A stretch of 64,000 nucleotides of DNA, taken from Nakamurella silvestris. GTDB taxonomy: Bacteria > Actinomycetota > Actinomycetes > Mycobacteriales > Nakamurellaceae. Positions 48,472-57,184 of this stretch are shown here, in pieces. Location: NCBI GenBank assembly GCA_003576535.1, contig QXCQ01000126.1:32011-96010 (forward strand), read 5' to 3'. Every line of letters starts with the position of its first letter. The stretch's first letter is position 1. A model generated the notes under the pieces. The model did not search any database, was not told where the DNA came from, and saw only the letters and a list, made by a program, of their open reading frames with translations. A program made the position numbers and the translations under genes.

Positions 48472-50019
48472 ATGCCCGAGGCCCCGCTCGAAGTTGAGCG
48501 TATTCCGATCGCTGCGGTCATCGTGCTCGCTGCCGGTGCCGGAACCAGGATGAAATCGTCCCTGCCCAAGGTCCTGCACCCGATGTCGGGTCACCCGATG
48601 CTCTGGCATGCGGTGAAGGCCGCCGCCGGCCTGGACCCGCGCCGGCTGGTCACGGTGATCGGCCACCAGCGCGAGCAGGTCGGCCACTACCTCGACACCG
48701 AACTTCCCGGCGTCACCACCGCGATCCAGGACGCCCAGCTCGGCACCGGTCACGCGGTGGCCTGCGCCCTGGAGACCACCGGTGATCTCGACGGGATCGT
48801 CATCGTCACCTACGGGGACGTCCCGCTGCTGACGACCGCGACGCTGACGGCACTGGCGACCGAACACGTCGAGGCCGGCAACGCGGTCACCGTGCTCACG
48901 GCCGTGGTGGAGGATCCCACCGGCTACGGACGGATCCTGCGCTCGGACCAGGGCTCGGTCGTGGGCATCGTGGAGCAGAAGGAAGCCACGCCGGCGGAAC
49001 TGGCGATCACCGAGATCAACTCCGGGGTCTACGCCTTCGACGCGGCCGTCCTCACCGACGCCCTCGGCAAGCTCACCACCCAGAAGAGCAACGGCGAGCG
49101 GTACCTGACCGAGGTGCTCGGCATCGCCCACGCCCAGGGCAAGACCGTCGGGGCCGTCGTCGCCGACGACGCGGTGGAGACCGAGGGTGTCAACGACCGG
49201 GTCCAGCTGGCCGAACTCTCCCGCCGGATGAATGCCCGACTCGTCCGCCAGGCCCAGCTCGCCGGGGTCACCGTGCTCGACCCGCAGACCACCTGGGTGC
49301 ATGCAGACGTCACCATCGGCCGGGACACCGTCATCGCCCCGAACACCCACCTCGAAGCCGGCACCGTGATCGGCGAGAACTGCGTGATCGGCCCGGACAC
49401 CACCCTGATCGCCTGCGAGGTCGGCGACGGTGCGCAGGTGCTGCGGAGCCAGTGCCAGCGTGCGGTCATCGGCCCCCGCGCCTCGGTCGGTCCCTTCTCC
49501 TACCTGCGTCCCGGTGCCGTGCTGGCCGAGGGTTCCAAGGTCGGCGCCTACGTCGAGGTGAAGAACTCGACCATCGGCGAGGGATCGAAGGTGCCGCACC
49601 TGTCCTACGTGGGCGACACCGAGATCGGCGCCGGGGTCAACTTCGGAGCCGGCAGCATCACCGCCAACTACGACGGCGAGTCCAAGGCCCGCACCACCAT
49701 CGGCGACCGGGCCTTCATCGGCACCAACACCACCCTGATCGCTCCGGTGACCGTCGGGGCCGGTGCCTTCGTGGCCGCCGGATCCACCATCACCGACGAC
49801 GTCGAGCCGGGCGACCTGGGGATCGCCCGCGGCCGACAGGGGCAGGTGCGCGGCTGGGTGCTGCGGCGACGCCCCGCCTCCGCGGCCTCCGCCGCCGCCG
49901 TGGCCGCCGGTGCGCGCCAATCAGACGATTTCGATGCCGACAGCGCATCTGCCGAAGGTTCTCCGGTCCCGGATTCGGGATCGGCGTCAACAGTGTCTGG
50001 AGAGGACAACCCCACGTGA
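48472..50019 (+). CDS. glmU: Bifunctional UDP-N-acetylglucosamine pyrophosphorylase / glucosamine-1-phosphate acetyltransferase
   Basis: A 515-residue enzyme that acetylates glucosamine-1-phosphate and couples it to UTP, giving UDP-GlcNAc for cell-wall synthesis. The uridyltransferase half starts IAAVIVLAAGAGTRMKSSLP and includes QDAQLGTGHAV and GDVPLLT; the C-terminal half is a left-handed beta helix with RPGAVLAEGSKVGAYVEVKN and GAGSITANYDGE. A Ser/Ala/Asp-rich tail of about 55 residues follows the conserved end, as in several actinobacteria. The gene lies 137 bases after tRNA-Gln and overlaps the prs start (GTGA). Confidence 0.97.
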   Translation: MPEAPLEVERIPIAAVIVLAAGAGTRMKSSLPKVLHPMSGHPMLWHAVKAAAGLDPRRLVTVIGHQREQVGHYLDTELPGVTTAIQDAQLGTGHAVACALETTGDLDGIVIVTYGDVPLLTTATLTALATEHVEAGNAVTVLTAVVEDPTGYGRILRSDQGSVVGIVEQKEATPAELAITEINSGVYAFDAAVLTDALGKLTTQKSNGERYLTEVLGIAHAQGKTVGAVVADDAVETEGVNDRVQLAELSRRMNARLVRQAQLAGVTVLDPQTTWVHADVTIGRDTVIAPNTHLEAGTVIGENCVIGPDTTLIACEVGDGAQVLRSQCQRAVIGPRASVGPFSYLRPGAVLAEGSKVGAYVEVKNSTIGEGSKVPHLSYVGDTEIGAGVNFGAGSITANYDGESKARTTIGDRAFIGTNTTLIAPVTVGAGAFVAAGSTITDDVEPGDLGIARGRQGQVRGWVLRRRPASAASAAAVAAGARQSDDFDADSASAEGSPVPDSGSASTVSGEDNPT

Positions 50020-50990
50020 ACGCCATCTCGATCACGAGCCACAAGAGCATGATGCTCTTCTCCGGACGGGCCTTCCCGGAACTGGCCGACGAGGTCGCCA
50101 AGTACCTGGAGGTCTCGGTCACCGAGCAGGCGGCCTACGATTTCGCCAACGGGGAGATCTTCGTCCGTTCCGAGGAATCGGTCCGTGGTTCGGATGCCTT
50201 TGTGATCCAGTCCTGCGGGACCCCGATCAACCAGTGGGTCATGGAGACCCTGCTGATGATCGATGCGATGAAGCGGGCCTCGGCCAAGCGCATCACCGTG
50301 GTGCTGCCCTTCTACCCGTACGGGCGTCAGGACAAGAAGCACCGCGGCCGCGAGCCGATCTCGGCCCGACTGATCGCCGACCTGCTGAAGACGGCGGGTG
50401 CGAGCCGGTTGATGACGGTTGATCTGCACACCGACCAGATCCAGGGATTCTTCGACGGACCGGTCGACCACCTCCTCGCCCAGCCGTTGCTCGCCGACTA
50501 CATCGGCACCAAGTACGCCGGCCGCGAGATCACCGTTGTGTCCCCCGATGCCGGCCGGGTCAAGACCGCCGAGAAGTGGGCCGCCAAGCTGGGCGAGACC
50601 CCGCTGGCGTTCATCCACAAGACCAGGGACCCGCGGGTGCCGAACCAGGTCGTGGCCAACCGCGTCGTCGGTGACGTCGAGGGTCGACTGTGTGTGCTGG
50701 TAGACGACATGATCGACACCGGCGGAAGTATCGCCAAGGCGGCCGAGGCCGTACTGCAGGCAGGTGCGGCGGAGGTCGTCATCGCGGCCACCCACGGCAT
50801 CCTGTCCGCGCCGGCGACGGAGCGGCTCGCCAACTGCGGTGCCAGCGAGGTCGTCCTGACCAACACCCTGCGCATTCCGGACGAGTCCCGGTTCCCGCAG
50901 CTCACGGTGCTCTCGATCGCCCCGCTGATCGCCCGGGCCATCCACCAGGTGTTCGAGGACGGTTCCGTCACCTCGTTGTTCGAGGACTGA
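50016..50990 (+). CDS. prs: Ribose-phosphate pyrophosphokinase (PRPP synthetase)
   Basis: A 324-residue enzyme that makes PRPP from ribose-5-phosphate and ATP for nucleotide, histidine and tryptophan synthesis. Conserved blocks: GRAFPELADEVAKYL, FANGEIFVRSEESVRG, PYGRQDKKHRGREPISA (flexible loop), VDLHTDQIQGFFDGPVDHL (metal site) and the PRPP-binding VDDMIDTGGS. The GTG start at 50016 overlaps the glmU stop, so the two are translationally coupled. A 13-bp hairpin terminator follows. Confidence 0.97.
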   Translation: MNAISITSHKSMMLFSGRAFPELADEVAKYLEVSVTEQAAYDFANGEIFVRSEESVRGSDAFVIQSCGTPINQWVMETLLMIDAMKRASAKRITVVLPFYPYGRQDKKHRGREPISARLIADLLKTAGASRLMTVDLHTDQIQGFFDGPVDHLLAQPLLADYIGTKYAGREITVVSPDAGRVKTAEKWAAKLGETPLAFIHKTRDPRVPNQVVANRVVGDVEGRLCVLVDDMIDTGGSIAKAAEAVLQAGAAEVVIAATHGILSAPATERLANCGASEVVLTNTLRIPDESRFPQLTVLSIAPLIARAIHQVFEDGSVTSLFED

Positions 50991-51018
50991 GCTTCCACCT
51001 CCGACGTGCCACACGGGT

Positions 51019-51047
51019 CTGCGGAGACGGCTGGGCCGTCTCCGCAG
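51019..51047 (+). terminator. Terminator after prs
   Basis: A 13-bp perfect stem (ctgcggagacggc, loop tgg) starts 29 bases after the prs stop. Confidence 0.82.
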
Positions 51048-51115
51048 TGCCCCGCGACGGCCGGCCCCGCCGCCGTCGCCTCCCCCGGATCTTCCTCCCC
51101 CGCAAGCCCGTGGCT

Positions 51116-51448
51116 TCAGCCGGCGGCCGGAACCGTCCAGTCCTCGTAGCTCCCGGCGACGGGTGTGTGCAGACGGGTGTCGCTCGGGAAGTTGACCACC
51201 CCGGCCAGGTGCGCGAGCACCAGGCGGGCGTTGATGTGGTCGAGTTCGTCCCCGATCGCCTGGTCCCGTGAACCGTCGACCGGGATCTCCAGGTCACCGT
51301 CCCAGGACTGATCGCCGTAGGTGCTGATCGTCCAGTGGATCGTTCCGCCCGGTGCTACCCCCATCAGGTGCTGCCCCATGCCGTTCAACGCTGTGTCCAG
51401 CGTGCAGGCACTGGTCGTGTACCCGCTGCTCGTGCGAAGGGTGTACAT
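51116..51448 (-). CDS. Hypothetical protein (110 residues)
   Basis: I do not recognise this protein. It begins MYTLRTSSGYTT from an ATG at 51448 with a strong GGAGAGAG site upstream, has no membrane segment or signal peptide, and is acidic overall. GTIHWTISTYGDQSWDGDLE suggests a small beta-rich domain; the middle contains GDELDHINARLVLAHLAG, likely a helix. It is convergent with prs and lies upstream of the sigma/membrane-protein pair on the same strand direction, with no sign of co-transcription. Confidence 0.6.
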   Translation of the reverse strand: MYTLRTSSGYTTSACTLDTALNGMGQHLMGVAPGGTIHWTISTYGDQSWDGDLEIPVDGSRDQAIGDELDHINARLVLAHLAGVVNFPSDTRLHTPVAGSYEDWTVPAAG

Positions 51449-51580
51449 AACGCTCTCTCCCCGAAGCTCTAGCACTGCCGGGTGGTCGGCCGTGCTGGTG
51501 TCTCACTTGGTAGGTGTCTCGTAACGAGCATTTGATGCAGCACATCGGAAAAAGTGTTCCGAACGTGACCTTTGCATCTC

Positions 51581-52564
51581 TCAACCGTGGATCGGCAAGA
51601 CGAGGCGCGCAGTACTGGTGGAGCCGGTGGTGGGGGTCGTGGTGGCCGGGATTCCTACCGGTCGCGAGGTGGTCGGACCGGTGGTGGGCCTGGTGGTGGG
51701 TGCGGTGGACCCCGGTGTGCTCGGAAGGCTGTGGGTCGGGCCCCCGGGGATCCGGGTGGGGCTGGGTGTACTGCCGGTGGAGGCCGGTGGTGGGGTGTTG
51801 GTGGCCGGGGGCCGGGAGGCCGACGTGGGTGCCGGGTCGGTGACCGCGGGTGGCGCAGTGGAAGGGGTGGACAGGGTGGTGGCGGGCTGGGCGGTCGTCA
51901 CCACGATCCCACCTCCGCCGGCGGGTCGCGGAACGTCACCCGTCGGTGCCGGCGGATCGGCCGGCGGAGTGGTGTCGGCCCCGCCTCCGGCCACCGGGTT
52001 CTGGTCCTGCGGGTTCTCGGTCTGCGGGTCCTGGTCCTGGTCCTGTGGATTCTGACCCTGCGGGTCCTGGATCTGGGAATTCTCGTCTTGCGGGCTCTGG
52101 GCCTGCGGTGTGGTTGCGATGGTGGTCGGGGCGGCCACGGACCCCGGTTGACGACCGGCGGAGGTCGCCCGGGCGGGATGACGGGTCTGGACGTGGGTGG
52201 CGGAGGAGGAGACGACGGGCAGCGCGACATGCGGGGCCGAGGTCGCGTTCGTCGCGCCGGTCTGCCCGGCCGTCGGGTCGGTCAACCGGCCGGCGACTTC
52301 CGAGTCCGTGCCCGGCACAGAGCTGGCCGTACCGGCGTTCGGCACATCCGACAACGGGTCGACGGCCTCCCCCTTGTCCGAACGGCCGATCAGGATGGCG
52401 ATGATCACGGCGGCAAGGACGGTGAAGGCACCCGAGATCAGGGCCCAGAGGATACGACGCCGGCGCGCGATTCGGGCGACGGCGAGTTCGGCGCGGATCC
52501 GGTCGAGATCGGGGATGTCCTCGGAGATCAGACGCAGTGCAACGCGCAGTTCGTTCTCATCCAT
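51581..52564 (-). CDS. Putative anti-sigma-like membrane protein with long Gln/Pro/Thr-rich exported stalk
   Basis: A 327-residue protein that overlaps the sigma gene stop (ATGGATGA). The cytoplasmic N-terminus (LRVALRLISEDIPDLDRIRAELAVARIARRRR) is helical and short, then one membrane helix (about 38-60, ILWALISGAFTVLAAVIIAI). The exported remainder is low-complexity: a region of QDxNPQDQ-type units around residues 175-210, then a Pro/Thr/Ser stalk to the end. Position, overlap and topology indicate that it controls the neighbouring sigma factor. No zinc anti-sigma motif is present, so this is inference. The stalk is long enough to reach into the cell wall. Confidence 0.72.
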   Translation of the reverse strand: MDENELRVALRLISEDIPDLDRIRAELAVARIARRRRILWALISGAFTVLAAVIIAILIGRSDKGEAVDPLSDVPNAGTASSVPGTDSEVAGRLTDPTAGQTGATNATSAPHVALPVVSSSATHVQTRHPARATSAGRQPGSVAAPTTIATTPQAQSPQDENSQIQDPQGQNPQDQDQDPQTENPQDQNPVAGGGADTTPPADPPAPTGDVPRPAGGGGIVVTTAQPATTLSTPSTAPPAVTDPAPTSASRPPATNTPPPASTGSTPSPTRIPGGPTHSLPSTPGSTAPTTRPTTGPTTSRPVGIPATTTPTTGSTSTARLVLPIHG

Positions 52565-53213
52565 GGTGCCGCCCCTCCTCATGTGTTCTCGTCGGGCCGG
52601 AATCCCCGTCGTCATTGTCTGCCGACCAGACGTTTTTCGCAGCACCTGGAGCCTCTGCAATTCGGCCGCCCCCCGGTTCCGTCGGTCCGGCCGTGCCGGT
52701 GCCGGTGATGCGCAGGGAACCCAACGCCCGGGAGATCGTCGACCGCACGGTCACTCCGCTGCACCCGAGTTGCTCGGCGATCTCGTCGTCGGTCAGATCC
52801 AGGTAGTACCGCATGACCACCATCGAGCGTTGGCGCTGCGACAGGTTCACCAACAGCCGTTGGAGTTCGTCCAACCGGTCCACCATCGCCGACTGGTCGA
52901 CGGCGGCGACCTCGGGAAGTTCACCGCTGAAGGTCGGCGCGATGTTGCGGTTGGACCATTTGCGTTTCTCGGAGATGGCGGTGGTCGCGAGGATCTTGCG
53001 GACGTAGGCCAGCGGGTACTCCATGTCCACGATCTTGGGCCAGGCGTTCTGGGCCTTGATCAGGCTGTCCGCGAGCAGGTCGTGCGCGGCCTCCCTGTTC
53101 CCGGCCAGGACGCGTGCGTAGCGGGCGAGACCGTCCATGTGCTCGTCCAGGAAGGTCTCGAAGGAGCTTCTGGGCGGCTTTCGACGAGCCCGGAACGCGC
53201 TCATCATCGCCAT
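52557..53213 (-). CDS. ECF RNA polymerase sigma factor, SigE-like (SigE family of actinobacteria)
   Basis: A 218-residue sigma factor of the actinobacterial SigE/SCO-type group. Region 2: FLDEHMDGLARYARVLAGNR, EAAHDLLADSLIKAQNAWPK and YPLAYVRKILATTAISEKRK. Region 4: LSQRQRSMVVMRYYLDLTDD followed by EIAEQLGCSGVTVRSTISRA. A 45-residue disordered tail follows region 4. The start at 53213 can shift to 53204 (MSAFRAR). The downstream membrane protein overlaps its stop. Three copies of TGACTAGA/TCTAGTCA lie 75-130 bases upstream and may be the operator. Confidence 0.9.
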   Translation of the reverse strand: MAMMSAFRARRKPPRSSFETFLDEHMDGLARYARVLAGNREAAHDLLADSLIKAQNAWPKIVDMEYPLAYVRKILATTAISEKRKWSNRNIAPTFSGELPEVAAVDQSAMVDRLDELQRLLVNLSQRQRSMVVMRYYLDLTDDEIAEQLGCSGVTVRSTISRALGSLRITGTGTAGPTEPGGGRIAEAPGAAKNVWSADNDDGDSGPTRTHEEGRHHG

Positions 53214-53765
53214 GGCTGCCGCCTGTCCATTGCTCGACCTGTCCGAACCGCGCCGCGGGGGTTCGGCGGCTGTCCTGCTCGTCGCAATCTAGTCACCGTC
53301 CTGGCAGCTTGACTAGACCTTTTAGAGTGATTTGTCTAGTCACAGCGGTGACCCGCACACGGACAGTGCGGACTGATCACCAACGCCCTCACTGTTACTA
53401 ACGCGGCTGCGCGGGGCGTTGTTGTGTCTGATCGGAAGAAATTTCTGTCGCGGGGTCACCCGGCCGATGCCGCCGCACGTCGTCGGTGGAACTAGGGAGT
53501 TGTGATGGTCGGTCGACAACTACTGGTCCGGGACGTCTGCGTGGGACAGACGAACCCTTCGACCGTCACCGGGCCTGAGGGTGGCGAGGATGCGAGTCCC
53601 ATCCCCACCACCCTGGTTCACCGAGCCACACGCATCTGCACAACCCGCACGGCACACGAGCAGGACCTTGATCGTCGCGGCCGAGAACCGTCAACGACTG
53701 GCCGAAGATTGTTCATCAAGCTCAAGAAGCCTGCAGTTCGACGGCTGGGAACGGAGACCCGAAAG
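53214..53765. other. Gene-poor intergenic region between SigE-like gene and lipoprotein gene
   Basis: About 550 bases with no gene I can support. It contains the TGACTAGA dyads near 53288-53342. The base composition falls below that of the surrounding genes towards 53700. Confidence 0.55.
53288..53342. repeat. TGACTAGA/TCTAGTCA triple repeat upstream of the SigE-like gene
   Basis: TCTAGTCA at 53288, TGACTAGAC at 53310 and GTCTAGTCA at 53334 form nested dyads; the last two are perfect 9-base arms around a 15-base spacer. CTAG is rare in high-G+C genomes, so three copies in 55 bases is striking. An operator for a dimeric regulator is the likely role. Confidence 0.6.
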
Positions 53766-54134
53766 CTACCGTTCGCCGTCAAGCATGACGGATACGACTG
53801 CCGCAGAATTACTAATTGCAACAGTAGTTGGGCCCGCTTTTAGGTCAGCCCAACTGGCGGTAATGGTGACGATCCCGGTGTACTTGGGAGTGACCTGGAC
53901 GCTTCCGACATGGTCCGCGGGCCCGTCAAAGAGACTCTCGTTCCCTGCTTTGACTACAACGTGCGCACCAGGCACCATCACTGACACACATTCACCTGCG
54001 CGGCAGACCAGCATTGCGACTGTGATGTTGATGGTTCCCGGCGGTGACGGTTGGGACGAACATGCCGTCGATCCAAACAGAGTGACAATCAAAAAGCCGA
54101 ACTTGAGAGCATTGCGATTGGTGGTTCTCGACAT
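53766..54134 (-). CDS. Hypothetical lipoprotein of lower G+C
   Basis: A 122-residue predicted lipoprotein: helix FGFLIVTLFGSTAC with lipobox cysteine 25, then a small exported domain of beta-strand character (INITVAMLVCRAGECVSVMV, VTPKYTGIVTITASWADL), which resembles an Ig-like fold. Two further cysteines (CRAGEC) could pair. Codon use is visibly less G+C-biased than in neighbouring genes, and the flanking intergenic DNA is also A+T richer, hinting at recent acquisition. No ribosome-binding site is strong. Function is unknown. Confidence 0.65.
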   Translation of the reverse strand: MSRTTNRNALKFGFLIVTLFGSTACSSQPSPPGTINITVAMLVCRAGECVSVMVPGAHVVVKAGNESLFDGPADHVGSVQVTPKYTGIVTITASWADLKAGPTTVAISNSAAVVSVMLDGER

Positions 54135-54486
54135 GCGTCAGTACTTCTTTCACTAAACCGCATATTGTCGTAGAACGTCAGCGCGGGTGCCTATTTGGTT
54201 TTGATGCTACCCGAAGGGTTGCCTGCCGTAGCCCAGCGCTTTCCTCGAACGAGAAAGCTGCGCACAACAGCTCCGACACCTACGGACATTGCCAGTGGTG
54301 TGACCGACCTTGCAGGGTCGGCTTGCCCGGAAGCTCGAAACGAAAGGTACGGACGGCACTGACGGCCGCTACCGGCATGGCTCGCTTTCGGAGCCTGGTT
54401 CGAAGACCCAGGAGTGTCAGGTCCCCGGTGGAGGTATCCGGGCGATCGACACCCCGGAGCCGGAAAGTGAACGCCTTCACTCTTCG
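54135..54486. other. Intergenic region upstream of the DUF6421 operon
   Basis: These 352 bases hold no gene I can support. They separate the divergent lipoprotein gene from the DUF6421 operon and lead into its promoter. Confidence 0.5.
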
Positions 54487-54515
54487 TTGACCGGAGAAAT
54501 TAGCGCCTGTAGGCT
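54487..54515 (+). promoter_or_regulatory. Promoter of the DUF6421 operon
   Basis: TTGACC (54487-54492), a 17-base spacer and TAGGCT (54510-54515) form a good sigma-70-type promoter, with a GAGGAGG-like ribosome-binding site and the ATG 47 bases downstream. Confidence 0.65.
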
Positions 54516-54561
54516 TGCGTACAGCAAATCTTGCTGCAGACCTTGCCGAGGAGGCGACCTG

Positions 54562-56478
54562 ATGACGGACCTGATGACCGCAACGACCACCCATCGAGCG
54601 GGACTGTTCCCGTCCGTCCTGCTCACGGCCGGTTCCGGGTCCGCCACAGCTCTGGCCACCCACCTCACCGGCCGCGGCTACTCCCTCGTCGACGACGCGT
54701 CCGCCGCCGATGTCGTTGTCATCACCGCCGACCAGCCGGTTCCCGCCCTGGACAAGGACGCGGGCCTGGTGGTCCTGTTGACCGGCGCAGCGAGTGCTTC
54801 GGTCGAGAATCTGCTCGCCGAGTCCGGTATCTCCTTCACCGCCGCCGAGCGGCCGGCCTCCGCCTGGGTCCTGCCGGATCCGGAGAGCGTTCCGGCCATC
54901 GACTTCCGCACCGGCCTGGGTGATCACAGCCTGCCCAGCTACGCCGACATCACGGTCGCCGCGCCGGCCACCGCGACACTGTCCCGCGCCGGCACCAACG
55001 GCCGGCCGGCCCAGGTCACCGCGGCCACCGCCGTCACCGCCGGCGGCAACCGGTTGTTCGTCGCCACCTGCGATGTCACGGCCGAGGACGTCGCTGCCGC
55101 CACCACCGTCCTGTTCAACGGCATCACCTGGGCCGCCCGTCCCGCCCGGGCCGTCGAGCACCGCACCGGTTCCAGCACGGGCGACCACCCGTCCTGGCTG
55201 GCCCTGAAGGCCGCCGCCGAGCAGCTGCAGGCGCTGCAGATCCGTGACGGCAGTGTCCCGGAGGCCGAGAACCACGCTGCCGCAACAGCTCTGATCGCCA
55301 CGATCACGACCTCGATCACCGAGCTTGCCCCCCTCTTCCCGCACGACGCCGCTTACCTGTCCGCACTGGTGGTGGACTTCGACCGGTGGGTGAACGAAGG
55401 ACTCGGGGTGCCCGACTTCCTCGACTCGCTGATGGCCTTCCAGCCGCAGCTGGACCGGGTCGACGGGATCGAACATCTCGTCGTCTTCCCCATGTACACC
55501 CAGAACGGTTCCACGAACCGGTTCGTGGAAGCCGTTCTGCTGGCGGTGGTCTGGCCGGAGTTCATCGGCGAGCTGCAGGCCGGCGACTACTCGAACAAAC
55601 TCTTCCTGCCGGTCCGGTTCATCGACTTCACCGCCGGTTACAACACCAACTCCGCAGTGCTGTTCCCGGAAAGCGTTGCCATGCGCGAGGTTCCGAGTTT
55701 CACCTGGGGGGCGATCTTCGCCGACCGGGAGGCCGCACGCTTCCAACGGGTCGTCAAGGCCGCCGCCGAGACCACCCGCCTGGCGCTGCCGCCGGACGCC
55801 GCCCGACTGTTGGACGACCCGACCCTGGCCACCGAGACCTTCGTGATGTGGGACCTGATCCACGACCGCACCCACATGCACGGCGACCTGCCGTTCGACC
55901 CGTTCATGGTCAAACAACGGATGCCGTTCTTCCTGTATTCGCTGGAGGAACTGCGCTGCGACCTGACCGCCTTCCGCGAGTCGGTGAAACTCGAGGCCGA
56001 GGGCATCGGCCATGCCCGGCTGGTCCAGTACGCCGTCATCTTCGACCGGATCTTCCGCTTCTCCATCACCGGCAGCCGGGTGCGCAACTACGACGGTCTC
56101 GGCGGGCAGCTGCTCTTCGCCTGGCTGCACCAGCACCACGTCCTGCACTGGACCGACAACCGGCTCCACATCGAATGGGACAAGGTCACCGAGGCGGTCC
56201 TGGCCCTCGGCCGCGAGATCGACGACCTGTACTGGCGTTCCATCGACCGCCCGAAGACCTCTCACTGGCTGGCCGCCTACGAACTGGTCAGCCGGACCGT
56301 GACGCCCAACCCGGCCTCGGTCTGGGCCAAGGGACCCGCGGCCCTGCCGTTGGACGGACCGCCGAAGGGACTCACCGACGCCGTGTTGAACGACGAGTTC
56401 CCGCTGTCGATGTTCTTCGAGGCCCTGTCCAAGAAGATGGGTGATGTCATCACCTCGACCGCCGGCATCCGCCTGTGA
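54562..56478 (+). CDS. DUF6421 family protein
   Basis: A 638-residue soluble protein of the actinobacterial DUF6421 family. The conserved core (about residues 230-620) includes VDFDRWVNEGLGVPDFLDSL, MYTQNGSTNRFVEAVLLAVV and the HDRTHMHGDLPFDPFMVKQR block, where several His, Asp and Arg residues could bind metal or substrate. The first 200 residues are a separate alpha/beta domain with alternating hydrophobic strands. No enzymatic activity is known to me. Its ATG at 54562 has a GAGGAGG site. The next gene starts on its stop codon (GTGA), so the SDR and the threonine-aldolase-like enzyme form one operon with it. Confidence 0.85.
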   Translation: MTDLMTATTTHRAGLFPSVLLTAGSGSATALATHLTGRGYSLVDDASAADVVVITADQPVPALDKDAGLVVLLTGAASASVENLLAESGISFTAAERPASAWVLPDPESVPAIDFRTGLGDHSLPSYADITVAAPATATLSRAGTNGRPAQVTAATAVTAGGNRLFVATCDVTAEDVAAATTVLFNGITWAARPARAVEHRTGSSTGDHPSWLALKAAAEQLQALQIRDGSVPEAENHAAATALIATITTSITELAPLFPHDAAYLSALVVDFDRWVNEGLGVPDFLDSLMAFQPQLDRVDGIEHLVVFPMYTQNGSTNRFVEAVLLAVVWPEFIGELQAGDYSNKLFLPVRFIDFTAGYNTNSAVLFPESVAMREVPSFTWGAIFADREAARFQRVVKAAAETTRLALPPDAARLLDDPTLATETFVMWDLIHDRTHMHGDLPFDPFMVKQRMPFFLYSLEELRCDLTAFRESVKLEAEGIGHARLVQYAVIFDRIFRFSITGSRVRNYDGLGGQLLFAWLHQHHVLHWTDNRLHIEWDKVTEAVLALGREIDDLYWRSIDRPKTSHWLAAYELVSRTVTPNPASVWAKGPAALPLDGPPKGLTDAVLNDEFPLSMFFEALSKKMGDVITSTAGIRL

Positions 56479-57179
56479 CGGGGGTGGCCGGACGCCGGGT
56501 GGTGGTCGCCGGAGCCACCGGCGCTGCCGGTCGGGTGGTGTGCGCCGCCCTGACCGCCGCCGGTGCCTCCGTCATCGCCCTCGGGTCGGACGACTCGCGG
56601 CTGGCCGCATTGGCCGCGGAGGTCCCCGGGCTGACGGTGGAGACCGTCGATCTGGCCGACTTCGCTGCCGTGACGTCGCTGGCCGGGCGGACGGGTGAGG
56701 TGGACGGACTGATCCACCTGGTCGGCGGCTGGCGTGGCGGGAAGGGACTGACCGGTCAGTCCGACGAGGACTGGGAGTTCCTGTCCCGCTCGCTGATCAC
56801 CACGCTGCGGAACACCACCCGTGCTTTCCAACCCGCACTGCTGGCCTCCCCGAACGCCCGGGTGGCCATCCTGTCCGCCACCGGGGTGGACCGGCCGACG
56901 GCGGGCAACGCCAACTACGTCACCGCCAAGGCCGCGGCCGAAACCTGGCTGGCCGCCGTGGCCCAGTCCTTCGGTACCGGGGCGCCCGACACCGCTGCCG
57001 CGGTGACTTTCGTCATCAAGGCGCTGGTGGACGAGGGGATGCGCGCCGCCGCTCCGGAGAAGCGTTTCCCCGGCTACACCGATGTCCAGGCCGTGGGGTC
57101 CGCCGTGGTGGGACTGTGGGACGGCCGAGCGGCCGAGCTGAACGGGACACGTGTGTCCCTGGTACCCGTGGAAGACTGA
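56475..57179 (+). CDS. Short-chain dehydrogenase/reductase (SDR)
   Basis: A 234-residue Rossmann-fold oxidoreductase. The nucleotide-binding start is VVVAGATGAAGRVVCAAL (a GXXGXXG pattern), LVGGWRGGKG stands for the NAG region, and ANYVTAKAAAETWLAAVAQS supplies the catalytic Tyr-X3-Lys. Substrate is unknown. GTG at 56475 overlaps the DUF6421 stop, and the aldolase gene begins five bases after its own stop, so it acts in the same pathway as its neighbours, probably on a small hydroxylated or keto metabolite. Confidence 0.88.
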   Translation: MTGVAGRRVVVAGATGAAGRVVCAALTAAGASVIALGSDDSRLAALAAEVPGLTVETVDLADFAAVTSLAGRTGEVDGLIHLVGGWRGGKGLTGQSDEDWEFLSRSLITTLRNTTRAFQPALLASPNARVAILSATGVDRPTAGNANYVTAKAAAETWLAAVAQSFGTGAPDTAAAVTFVIKALVDEGMRAAAPEKRFPGYTDVQAVGSAVVGLWDGRAAELNGTRVSLVPVED

Positions 57180-57184
57180 GATCC

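Noticed and set aside
53502..53843. A 113-codon plus-strand open frame overlapping the lipoprotein gene
   Set aside because: It lacks a ribosome-binding site and any recognisable motif, while the minus-strand frame has a clear lipobox.
54280..56265. A 661-codon minus-strand open frame opposite the DUF6421 gene
   Set aside because: Antisense shadow: the plus-strand product has conserved motifs, a promoter and a ribosome-binding site; the minus-strand product is low-complexity.
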